A stretch of DNA of 19,880 nt from an uncultured Bacilli bacterium. GTDB taxonomy: Bacteria; Bacillota_I; Bacilli_A; RF39; UBA660. The stretch is taken from contig CALVQZ010000076.1 in the NCBI GenBank assembly GCA_944358275.1, forward strand, positions 1 through 19,880. The letters are read 5' to 3'. Below the pieces are notes generated by a model. It was not told where the DNA came from, searched no databases, and saw only the letters and a program-made list of their open reading frames with translations. The position numbers were made by a program, and so were the translations under genes. This document shows, in pieces, positions 6,352-13,764 of this stretch. Every line of letters starts with the position of its first letter. Positions within the stretch are counted from its first letter, which is position 1.

Positions 6352-7884
6352 TTATTTATTATTTACATCAATTCTTGCAAATAAAGGTTCAGGATTATTT
6401 AACAAAGTACCTTCTTTTAACTTACCAAACTCTTTGCAACTTTCATAAGTTCTCTCATCAGTATTCAATTGATTAAATATTTTTTCACTTGTTGTAGGTA
6501 TAAATGGTTGAAGTAAAACAGCACTAATCCTTATACTTTCAAGCAAATTATATAATACTGTAGATAGTCTATCTTTTTTATCTTCCTCTTTTGCAAGAAT
6601 CCATGGAGTCGTATCATCTATATACTTATTACATTTTCTAAGCAATGTAAATATTGAATCTAATGCTTCACTTATATGAAGATCATTCATCTTTTCATCG
6701 ACAATTTTATGTAATTCAATAGCAGTTTTAATTAAATCATCATCTATATCTTCACTAACTTTCTTATTTACAACAACACCGTCAAAATATTTTTTTGACA
6801 TACTGATAGTTCTATTAACTAAATTACCGAGTACATTTGCTAAGTCAGCATTTGTTCTACTAATCAATGAAGATTCAGAAAAAACACCATCATTTCCAAA
6901 AGGAACTTCTCTTAAGACAAAATAACGAACAGCATCTACACTATACTCATCAATATATTCGCGAGGATCTTTATAATTACCAAGTGATTTTGATATTTTA
7001 CCACCATCTATTACTAACCATCCATGCCCAAAAACTTTCTCTGGTAAAGGTATGTCAAGAGCCATCAGTAATATAGGCCATATTATAGTATGAAATCTTA
7101 CTATCTCTTTACCAACTAAATGTAAATCAGCAGGCCAATACTTTTTAAATAAAGTATCATCATCACTCATATATCCTAGTGCAGTAATATAATTTGTAAG
7201 CGCATCTATCCAAACATAAACTACATGCTTAGGATCAAAAGTAACAGGAATACCCCAGTTAAAAGTAGTTCTTGAAACACATAAATCTTCCAATCCTGGT
7301 TTAATAAAATTATTTATCATTTCATTCTTTCTAGATACTGGTTCTATAAAAGAATTATGTTCTTCAAGATACTTTACTAATCTATCTTGATACTTAGATA
7401 ATTTAAAGAAATAACTTTCTTCTTTAACTAAATGAACATCTCTACCACAATCTGGACACTTACCATCAACTAATTGAGTTTCAGTCCAAAAAGATTCACA
7501 GGGCGTACAATACAACCCCTCATATTCACCTTTATATATGTCACCTTGTTCATATAACTTATTAAATATCTTTTGCACTATCTCTTCATGATATTTATCA
7601 GTAGTTCTTATAAACTTATCGTAACTTATACCTAAACTTTTCCATAAATCCTTTGCATTGTCAACTATTTTATCAACATACTCCTGTGGTGTAACATGTG
7701 CATCATTAGCTTTCTTTTCAATCTTCTCACCATGCTCATCAGTACCAGTTAAAAAGAATACATCATACCCTAATAATCTTTTATATCTAGCTATAGAATC
7801 AGCAATTATAGTAGTATAGCAATGTCCTATATGAAAATCAGCACTAGGATAATATATAGGTGTAGTAATATAATATTTTTTCAT
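6352..7884 (-). CDS. metG: methionine-tRNA ligase
   Basis: MetRS charges tRNA-Met with methionine. The 510 residues show the class I signature as FHIGHCYTT (near 17-25), the four-cysteine zinc knuckle CTPCESF...CPDCGRD (near 126-150), and the KMSKS-type loop KISKSLGN (near 296-303), followed by the helical anticodon-binding domain. The C-terminal tRNA-binding (EMAP/Trbp111) domain of the ~660-residue Bacillus enzyme is absent, so this is the short form. A frame extension to 7911 runs into the T-strip of the upstream terminator; TAAAGGAG at 7893-7900 is placed for the ATG at 7882-7884 and fixes the start. Expression is controlled by the T-box leader immediately upstream, i.e. induced when tRNA-Met is uncharged. 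Confidence 0.96.
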   Translation of the reverse strand: MKKYYITTPIYYPSADFHIGHCYTTIIADSIARYKRLLGYDVFFLTGTDEHGEKIEKKANDAHVTPQEYVDKIVDNAKDLWKSLGISYDKFIRTTDKYHEEIVQKIFNKLYEQGDIYKGEYEGLYCTPCESFWTETQLVDGKCPDCGRDVHLVKEESYFFKLSKYQDRLVKYLEEHNSFIEPVSRKNEMINNFIKPGLEDLCVSRTTFNWGIPVTFDPKHVVYVWIDALTNYITALGYMSDDDTLFKKYWPADLHLVGKEIVRFHTIIWPILLMALDIPLPEKVFGHGWLVIDGGKISKSLGNYKDPREYIDEYSVDAVRYFVLREVPFGNDGVFSESSLISRTNADLANVLGNLVNRTISMSKKYFDGVVVNKKVSEDIDDDLIKTAIELHKIVDEKMNDLHISEALDSIFTLLRKCNKYIDDTTPWILAKEEDKKDRLSTVLYNLLESIRISAVLLQPFIPTTSEKIFNQLNTDERTYESCKEFGKLKEGTLLNNPEPLFARIDVNNK

Positions 7885-7910
7885 AATCTCTTCTCCTTTA
7901 TTTATATACA

Positions 7911-7965
7911 AAAAAATCTACAATCTAAGGGTGCTTTTGCACGGTACCACCTTAGTTCATAGATT
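7911..7965 (-). terminator. T-box terminator hairpin
   Basis: On the minus strand AATCTA...CTAAGG...GTGC-AAAA-GCAC...CCTTAG...TAGATT forms a segmented stem (7915-7920 with 7960-7965, 7925-7930 with 7950-7955, 7931-7934 with 7939-7942). It runs straight into TTTTTT (7911-7916). It is mutually exclusive with the antiterminator that contains the T-box sequence. Confidence 0.8.
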
Positions 7966-8109
7966 CTATGCACTCTAATTCTTAACGCGAAAACACGAAA
8001 ATGCTCCAAAACCATATTCAATAGTTCAAACATACTTTTTCACACCAAACAAAAGCTCTCTTTAATATTGAATCTATTTACTCATTTCTTCAACACAATT
8101 TAAATAAAC
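7911..8109 (-). ncRNA. T-box leader (tRNA-Met sensing) of metG
   Basis: The minus strand contains AAGGTGGTACCGTGC (7939-7954), matching the conserved T-box sequence that pairs with the 3' end of uncharged tRNA. It is followed by a terminator hairpin. Upstream are an AGAGAG motif and a GGTG-containing apical loop (about 8041-8070) typical of Stem I. The bases ATTCAATA and TATTGAAT can form the Stem I base, and CTTTT with AAAAG the next helix. An ATG at 8031-8033 lies just after that helix, where a Met specifier codon should be; a second ATG (8013-8015) lies just outside the base. Stem I looks shorter than in classical T-boxes. The gene identity and a Met codon in the expected place agree. Confidence 0.88.
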
Positions 8110-8115
8110 ACATAG

Positions 8116-8144
8116 ATTATAGCACAAATATCTAGTTTTAACAA
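8116..8144 (-). promoter_or_regulatory. promoter of the metG T-box leader
   Basis: -35 TTGTTA (8139-8144), a 17-base spacer ending in TGTGC, and -10 TATAAT (8116-8121), which is also an extended -10. Transcription should start near 8109. It lies directly downstream of the spoVT stop codon. Confidence 0.8.
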
Positions 8145-8149
8145 GAAAT

Positions 8150-8674
8150 TTATTCTAAATGTTTACCTAAAAATTTAGATATAAAATTAGCACTTTTTTC
8201 TATCAAATCATTTATATTCTCATTTGACAAAATAATAACAGAACCAACCGCATCCCCAGATACGACAACAGAAGAAATAATATACTTACACTCTTCTTCT
8301 AAATCTTCAACTATTTGTATAGATTGACTTTCATTATCAATTGTAGTACGTCTTTTACTAATAATATCTATAACTTTTTGACTTATTTCTTTACCTAAAT
8401 ATTTCTTTTTTAAAGTACCAGAAGCTGCTATTACATTATCTAAATTTGTTATTAAAATATTACTATTTACAACATCATAAAAAGAATCACTACAATTTTG
8501 AGCTATCTCGTGTAAATCAGACATATAAGAATATTTCTTCAAAACAACTGCATCATTATCAATAAATATTTCTAAAGATTCACCATTTTTAATTTTTAAC
8601 TTCTTTCTTATTTCCTTAGGAATAACAACCCTACCAAGATCATCAATTCGCCTTAATACACCTGTCGATTTCAC
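8150..8674 (-). CDS. spoVT: stage V sporulation protein T, AbrB-family transition regulator
   Basis: The 174 residues match SpoVT (178 in Bacillus) in length and layout. Residues 1-46 are a swapped-hairpin AbrB domain (STGVLRRIDDLGRVVIPKE, then IRKKL) that binds DNA; the rest is a GAF-like domain with NCSDSFYDVV and ISSVVVSGDAVGSVI segments. In Bacillus SpoVT adjusts sigma-G dependent gene expression in the forespore. The start is a GTG (8672-8674) with GTGAGGT six bases upstream; the nearby ATG at 8677-8679 is out of frame and hits a stop at once. It has its own promoter and repeated operator-like sequences upstream, consistent with the autoregulation common in this family. It follows mfd, as in Bacillus. 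Its presence suggests the lineage sporulates or did so recently. Confidence 0.93.
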   Translation of the reverse strand: MKSTGVLRRIDDLGRVVIPKEIRKKLKIKNGESLEIFIDNDAVVLKKYSYMSDLHEIAQNCSDSFYDVVNSNILITNLDNVIAASGTLKKKYLGKEISQKVIDIISKRRTTIDNESQSIQIVEDLEEECKYIISSVVVSGDAVGSVIILSNENINDLIEKSANFISKFLGKHLE

Positions 8675-8706
8675 TACATTACCTCACTTTCTTTTCTTCT
8701 TTTTTT

Positions 8707-8771
8707 ATTATGTGAGAGTAATTGCAAAATATACCAATTTACTTTGAATTAACTCTATATTACGTGAGTAA
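8707..8771. promoter_or_regulatory. paired operator-like repeats in the spoVT leader
   Basis: ATTATGTGAGAGTAA (8707-8721) and ATTACGTGAGTAA (8759-8771) are imperfect direct repeats 52 bases apart, close to five helical turns. The second overlaps the expected transcription start and touches the -10 of the spoVT promoter. They could be binding sites for SpoVT itself or another regulator. Confidence 0.35.
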
Positions 8772-8799
8772 GTATATAATATGACATTTTTTTAATCAA
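8771..8799 (-). promoter_or_regulatory. sigma-A type promoter of spoVT
   Basis: -35 TTGATT (8794-8799), 17-base spacer, -10 TATACT (8771-8776). This leaves a leader of about 90 bases before the GTG start. Bacillus spoVT is transcribed by sigma-G, so a housekeeping-type promoter would be a difference; the AT-rich spacer makes chance matches easy. Confidence 0.5.
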
Positions 8800-8834
8800 T
8801 AGGTTTACAATAATTGGAAGAAATTACCAAATTA

Positions 8835-11800
8835 CTATAAATTATTAAGTAAATCAATAATATAATATATCCAATGTTTTTCCAAATTTACTATTGAAAG
8901 TGTTAATACAATTCTACCCCCTATATATGATAATTTAAAATTTCTAGATATTTTATAAGCATTTATAAATAAATCATCTGCTTTTACATTATTACTATAT
9001 TCATTACTAAATGATAACTCAATAAAATTATCTGTCTGTTTTACAAGTTCAATATTCTTTTCTTTTCTCATGCTTTCGAATAATTCTTCATACATATAAA
9101 TTTCCATTTTTTCACTAATCTTACCAAATCTATCCTCTATTTTTTGTTTTGCCAAATTTAGACTTTCCAAACTATCTATTTGATTTATAATCTTATGAAT
9201 TTCTATCTTCAATTTATCATCACTAACATAAGAATCTTCAATATGAGTTTCAACACTTAATGAAGGAAGTTCTTCTTCTTTAGAATCACTATCATCAGTT
9301 ATATTATTTGCAACTTTATTTATTTCATCATTCAACATTTGTAAATAAAGTTCTATACCAATACTATCGATAAATCCAGACTGTTCTGCCCCTAAAATAT
9401 TACCTGCACCTCTAATTGATAAATCTCTCATTGCAATAGAAAAACCACTACCTAATTGTGCAAATTCCTTTATAGCAGATAATCTTTTACTAGCTATTTC
9501 ACTCAAAACTTTCCTCTTCTCATACATTAAATATGCATAAGCAACTCTATTTGATCTACCAACTCTTCCTCTAATTTGATATAACTGACTCAACCCAAAT
9601 TTATCAGCATCTAAAACGATCAATGTATTTACATTAGGAATATCTATACCAGTTTCTATTATAGTAGTACACAACAACACATTAAATTCCTTATTTACAA
9701 ACTTAAACATAATATCTTCAATTTCATATTTAGACATCCTACCATGTACAAATCCTATCTTAACATCAGGAATAAGTTTAGTAAGATAACTTATTTTATC
9801 AGCAAAGAATTCTATTCTATTACATAAAATATAAACTTGACCATCCCTAGATAACTCTTTATATATTGCATCCTTTATTATATAATCATTCTCTTCTAAA
9901 ACATAAGTTTGAACAGGATATCTATTAAATGGAGGAGTTTCAATAAGTGCTAAACTGCGTATACCAACAATAGACATCTGAAGTGTTCTAGGGATAGGAG
10001 TTGCAGATAATGTAAGTACATCGATATTAGTTTTATAATTCTTTATCTTTTCTTTATGTGTAACACCAAATCTCTGTTCTTCATCAACTACTAAAAGTCC
10101 TAAATCTTTAAAAGAAATATCTTTACTAAGAATCCTATGTGTTCCAAACAATATATCTATTTTTCCACTCTTTAAATCAGATATTATTCTTTCTGCTTCT
10201 TTCTTTGAAGTATATCTATTAAGTAAAGCCATATTAACTGGAAAACTCTTAAACCTTTCTAAAGCAGAATTATATTGTTGATTAGATAAAATAGTTGTAG
10301 GACATAGATATGCTACTTGTTTATTTGAATATACCGCTTTAAACATAGCCCTAAAAGCAACCTCTGTCTTACCATAACCCACATCTCCACATAAAAGCAT
10401 ATCCATCGGTATAGGTTTTTCCATCTCAGTTTTAATTAGTTCAATCGCTTTTAATTGATCAGGTGTTTCTTCATATGAAAATTCATCATCAAACACTACT
10501 TGTTCAGGTATATCTTTTTTGAATGCAAAACCCTTAACTGTCTTTCTTTCAATTGCATTTTTTAAAAGTTGAGTCGCAATATCTTTTAATTTTCCCTTTA
10601 ATCTCATCTTAGTTTTTTGCCATTCAGTACTACCTAAAGTATTTAATTTAGGAACAATTCCCTCATTAGAAGAATATTTACTAATTAGTTCAATCTTCTC
10701 AACAGGGATATATAAATATCCATTATCTCTATACATTATCTTTAAATAATCCTTAATAATATTACCCTTTTTCAATGCTTTTATACCTTGATACATACCT
10801 ATACCATGTACACTATGCACAACATAATCACCAACATTCAATGAATCAACAGTAGATACCTTAGTTCCATATTTAAATTTACTTTTATATAAATAATTTG
10901 AAGAATTACTCTTAAATAAATTTGAAGAACTTAGTACAACATAATTATCATACATATACCCATTAACTATTGGATATATTATTATATTTAATGCATTTAT
11001 TTTAATATCATTTAGATTAGTTGCTATAAACTTTCTATTTATTAACTTTGTTACACTTTTAAACTGGTTTTCATTATCTAAACAAATAACTATTGTCTTA
11101 TTTTTAATTGTATATTCTTCAAGTTTTTCATTCAATAACTCAACATTATTATCAAACTTAGGAGCATCATAACTATCATAAGCATGAATATAATCAAATT
11201 TTATATTAGGTAAAATACTATCAACACTCGATATATATATTCCATATTTAAAAGAAATTTCCTCTAAAGAAAACATATGTTTTTCATCATTATTATTTTC
11301 TACATTATAATTATGCATTTCTTCACATAATTTTAAATAAGAATTATATATTTGAGAATAATCTTTAAATACTAAAATAGGTGAACTTAAATAATCAGTT
11401 AATTTATTTAAAGATTCATATTTATAAAGATACTTTTGTTTCCTTTTATCATCACTTACCAAACTATCAGTCAAAAATTCAGTAAATGGATTTATTATTA
11501 TTTCATCAATTTTCTTTATAGATAATTGAGTATCAACATCAAAATATCTTATTGACTCTATAGTATCACCAAAAAATTCAATTCTAATCGCATTATCTTC
11601 ACTAATAGGAAAAATATCTAAAATATAACCTCTATTAGATATTTCCCCTGTTTTTGTAACTAATGTTTCAGTATTATAACCATTATTACATAACTTTCTA
11701 TATAACTTTTCTTTATCAATATCAGAATTTACAGATAATTTAATTATATTTTCTTCATATTTTTCTTTAGATGGTAGATATCTTAATAAACCTGTTAAAT

Positions 11801-12107
11801 TAGTAATTACTATTTTTTTAGATATATCATTAACTATAGCATTCAATGTTTCTAATCTCGTAACTTCTAACTCAGGACTTGCAATAGAAGATTCACTAAT
11901 TAAAAACTCATCCATTGGAAAAAGATATACATTTTGAGTATATTTTGAAATAGAATTATATACTTTATTAGCTTCATACAAAGAAGAAGTAACAAATAAA
12001 ATATTAGAATCATTCTTAGAATATAAATCTTTAATATAAACGCTCTGTAATTCATCAGTAAGACCAATTACATTTGTTAAGCCTTCATTTATTTTTTTAA
12101 ACTTCAT
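8835..12107 (-). CDS. mfd: transcription-repair coupling factor
   Basis: Mfd pushes stalled RNA polymerase off DNA and recruits UvrA. The 1090 residues (Bacillus 1177) show the expected order: UvrB-like N-terminal domains (to about 360), the CarD-like RNA-polymerase interaction domain with GDYVVHSVHGIGMYQG (about 425-440), and the superfamily 2 translocase. The translocase has Walker A GDVGYGKTE (about 572-580), the DEEQ box VVDEEQRFG (about 670-678), SATPIPRTLQ, IETGIDIPNVNT and QIRGRVGRS, then RGAGNILGAEQSG and the C-terminal UvrA-interaction region from about 890. The ATG has GAGGTG five bases upstream. It is downstream of pth, with a weak hairpin between them, and is followed by spoVT, as in Bacillus. 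Confidence 0.96.
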   Translation of the reverse strand: MKFKKINEGLTNVIGLTDELQSVYIKDLYSKNDSNILFVTSSLYEANKVYNSISKYTQNVYLFPMDEFLISESSIASPELEVTRLETLNAIVNDISKKIVITNLTGLLRYLPSKEKYEENIIKLSVNSDIDKEKLYRKLCNNGYNTETLVTKTGEISNRGYILDIFPISEDNAIRIEFFGDTIESIRYFDVDTQLSIKKIDEIIINPFTEFLTDSLVSDDKRKQKYLYKYESLNKLTDYLSSPILVFKDYSQIYNSYLKLCEEMHNYNVENNNDEKHMFSLEEISFKYGIYISSVDSILPNIKFDYIHAYDSYDAPKFDNNVELLNEKLEEYTIKNKTIVICLDNENQFKSVTKLINRKFIATNLNDIKINALNIIIYPIVNGYMYDNYVVLSSSNLFKSNSSNYLYKSKFKYGTKVSTVDSLNVGDYVVHSVHGIGMYQGIKALKKGNIIKDYLKIMYRDNGYLYIPVEKIELISKYSSNEGIVPKLNTLGSTEWQKTKMRLKGKLKDIATQLLKNAIERKTVKGFAFKKDIPEQVVFDDEFSYEETPDQLKAIELIKTEMEKPIPMDMLLCGDVGYGKTEVAFRAMFKAVYSNKQVAYLCPTTILSNQQYNSALERFKSFPVNMALLNRYTSKKEAERIISDLKSGKIDILFGTHRILSKDISFKDLGLLVVDEEQRFGVTHKEKIKNYKTNIDVLTLSATPIPRTLQMSIVGIRSLALIETPPFNRYPVQTYVLEENDYIIKDAIYKELSRDGQVYILCNRIEFFADKISYLTKLIPDVKIGFVHGRMSKYEIEDIMFKFVNKEFNVLLCTTIIETGIDIPNVNTLIVLDADKFGLSQLYQIRGRVGRSNRVAYAYLMYEKRKVLSEIASKRLSAIKEFAQLGSGFSIAMRDLSIRGAGNILGAEQSGFIDSIGIELYLQMLNDEINKVANNITDDSDSKEEELPSLSVETHIEDSYVSDDKLKIEIHKIINQIDSLESLNLAKQKIEDRFGKISEKMEIYMYEELFESMRKEKNIELVKQTDNFIELSFSNEYSNNVKADDLFINAYKISRNFKLSYIGGRIVLTLSIVNLEKHWIYYIIDLLNNL

Positions 12108-12124
12108 AAAATCACCTCAACTGC

Positions 12125-12148
12125 AAAAAGACACATTTCAATGTATCT
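12125..12148 (-). terminator. weak terminator/attenuator between pth and mfd
   Basis: On the minus strand AGATACAT and ATGTGTCT (one G-U pair) can form an 8-bp stem with a 4-base loop, followed by TTTTT (12125-12129). It begins at the pth stop codon. Read-through into mfd, whose ribosome binding site starts shortly after, is likely. Confidence 0.45.
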
Positions 12149-12711
12149 TAGCATTTCTTATTATATTTTGTCATCAAATTAGAAAACGACATAACCATAT
12201 AATCGTCGATAATCATAGGGCATAAATCTACAATTTTTTCAATTGTTTTTATATCACTACTTCCAATTTTACCTAAAACATAATCTTTAGTATCTATCTG
12301 TTTATCATTTGAAATACCAATTTTTAATCTCTTATATTCCTTAGTACCCAAATTTAATTCAATATTCTTTAATCCATTATGTCCACCTGAACTACCAGAC
12401 ATTTTTAATTTAAAATTACCGACACTTAAATCTAAATCATCATTTATTACTAGTAAATCAGAAACATCAATTTTAAAATAATCTATATACTCTTTTATAA
12501 CAATTCCTGATAAATTTATATATTTCTGTGGTTTTAAAAATATAACTTTTTCATCATTTATCATAACTTGTGTATATAAACCTCCAAATTTACTTTTTAA
12601 ATCATTACATTTATAGTAATCTAATAACTTATCAATAACAATAAACCCAATGTTATGTCTAGTATTTTCATATTCTTTTCCAGGATTACCAAGTCCAACT
12701 ATCAATTTCAT
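12148..12711 (-). CDS. pth: peptidyl-tRNA hydrolase
   Basis: Pth releases tRNA from peptidyl-tRNA that drops off the ribosome. The 187 residues begin MKLIVGLGNPGKEYENTRHN with catalytic His19 and Asn10, continue with FLKPQKYINLSG, the aspartate segment VINDDLDLSVG (near 90-100) and SGGHNGLKNI (near 108-117). Length and motifs are normal. AGAGAGG lies seven bases before the ATG. Pth (spoVC) precedes mfd in Bacillus too. Upstream, between it and rsmI, is a duplicated fragment carrying a Noc-type site, so pth may be transcribed through from the rsmI side or from an unseen promoter there. Confidence 0.96.
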   Translation of the reverse strand: MKLIVGLGNPGKEYENTRHNIGFIVIDKLLDYYKCNDLKSKFGGLYTQVMINDEKVIFLKPQKYINLSGIVIKEYIDYFKIDVSDLLVINDDLDLSVGNFKLKMSGSSGGHNGLKNIELNLGTKEYKRLKIGISNDKQIDTKDYVLGKIGSSDIKTIEKIVDLCPMIIDDYMVMSFSNLMTKYNKKC

Positions 12712-12733
12712 ACAAATACCTCTCTAATATTCT

Positions 12734-12862
12734 AAATTATTTCCCGGGAAATAATTTTACTTATCTATAAACTTCACTTTTTTGAAATATTTCTATTTTC
12801 TATTACATTTTTATAGCGTTTTTTCACCATAAATACTATCTAAATACATTTTTATATATTAT
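12734..12862 (-). pseudogene. degraded tandem copy of the rsmI 3' end
   Basis: These ~130 bases align by eye with 12882-13011, the last ~40 codons of rsmI, beginning at the same palindrome. The copy has an extra T in a T run (6 instead of 5), several small indels and many substitutions, so it has no usable frame. The remaining ~20 bases up to the intact gene are AT-rich and no longer align. The offset between the two copies is 149 bases. It accounts for the otherwise gene-free stretch between pth and rsmI. Confidence 0.85.
12738..12753. other. Noc-binding site (NBS) 1
   Basis: TATTTCCCGGGAAATA, a perfect 16-bp palindrome (24 bp when flanks are included, 12734-12757). This is the sequence reported for the Bacillus nucleoid occlusion protein Noc. 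It lies in the degraded duplicate of the rsmI end, in intergenic DNA upstream of pth. Confidence 0.85.
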
Positions 12863-12885
12863 AAAAAATATTTTTGTTATAAAAA

Positions 12886-13731
12886 TTATTTCCCGGGAAA
12901 TAATTTTACTTGTTTATAAACCTCACTTTTTGAAATATTTCTATCTTTTGCTACCATTTTCATAGCAGTTTTTTCATCATAACCACTATCTAAATACATT
13001 TTCATATGTTCTAATACACTTATATTATCATAATTATCAACTTTTTCACACCCTGATACAACTATGACAAACTCACCCCTAGAATCCTCTAATTCTACTA
13101 TAACTTCTGAGATTCTTCCTCTATAAACCTCTTCATATTTTTTACTAATTTCTCTTGAAACACTTATATACCTATCTTCAAATATTTCTTTTAAATCTAA
13201 AAGCATATCTAATATCCTATGAGGGGATTCATAAAATATTATTGTCATTTTATTATTTTTTAAACTTTCTAACTCTTTTCTTCTTTGAGATTTTTTACTA
13301 TTCAAAAAACCATAAAATATAAATCTACTAGAATCAATACCAGAGGATGTAAGTGCAGGAATTAAAGCAGTTGCACCAGGTAATGAAACTACATTATATC
13401 CACTTTCGATTGCTTTTTTTACACAAATATTTCCAGGATCACTCACAATAGGTGTTCCTCTATCTGAAACTATTGCTATATCTTTTCCATTTTTTAAATA
13501 TTCTAATGCTTTGTTAACAGAAGTATTTTCATTAAACTTATGAGAAGATATAAGATGTTTACTAATATTAAAGTGTTTAAGTAAATTTAATGTAACTCTA
13601 GTATCTTCACAAAATATTACTTCTACTTCTTTTAAAACAGATATTGCTCTAATAGTCATATCATCAAAATTTCCTATTGGTGTAGGCACTACATATAAAG
13701 TTGGTTTTCCATCATAGCTTTTTTGACTCAT
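12886..13731 (-). CDS. rsmI: 16S rRNA (cytidine1402-2'-O)-methyltransferase
   Basis: RsmI (YraL/YabC type) methylates the ribose of C1402 in the 16S decoding centre using SAM. The 281 residues have the tetrapyrrole-methylase fold signatures LYVVPTPIGNFDDMTIRAI (near 12-30), FCEDTR (near 40-45), VSDRGTPIVSDPG (near 85-97) and the hydrophobic FYGF and ESPHRI segments. In SDRGTP the usual Ala is Arg, a small deviation. GAGGTG lies 4-5 bases before the ATG. The last residues, LFPGK plus the stop, are encoded by a Noc-type palindrome, so the coding end and a protein-binding site coincide. It follows trmN6, as yabC follows yabB in Bacillus, with the GIY-YIG gene yazA missing between. Confidence 0.95.
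   Translation of the reverse strand: MSQKSYDGKPTLYVVPTPIGNFDDMTIRAISVLKEVEVIFCEDTRVTLNLLKHFNISKHLISSHKFNENTSVNKALEYLKNGKDIAIVSDRGTPIVSDPGNICVKKAIESGYNVVSLPGATALIPALTSSGIDSSRFIFYGFLNSKKSQRRKELESLKNNKMTIIFYESPHRILDMLLDLKEIFEDRYISVSREISKKYEEVYRGRISEVIVELEDSRGEFVIVVSGCEKVDNYDNISVLEHMKMYLDSGYDEKTAMKMVAKDRNISKSEVYKQVKLFPGK
12887..12902. other. Noc-binding site (NBS) 2, inside the rsmI coding end
   Basis: Exact TATTTCCCGGGAAATA; the perfect palindrome extends to 26 bp (12882-12907). It encodes the final residues and part of the stop codon of rsmI. Confidence 0.87.
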
Positions 13732-13746
13732 TTTTCACCTCAAAAT

Positions 13747-13762
13747 TATTTCCCGGGAAATA
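13747..13762. other. Noc-binding site (NBS) 3, between trmN6 and rsmI
   Basis: Exact TATTTCCCGGGAAATA within a 24-bp palindrome (13743-13766). It fills the 33-base gap between the trmN6 stop and the rsmI start, ending just before the rsmI ribosome binding site. A further half site, TTATTTCCC (13765-13773), overlaps the trmN6 stop codon. Confidence 0.87.
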
Positions 13763-13764
13763 AT

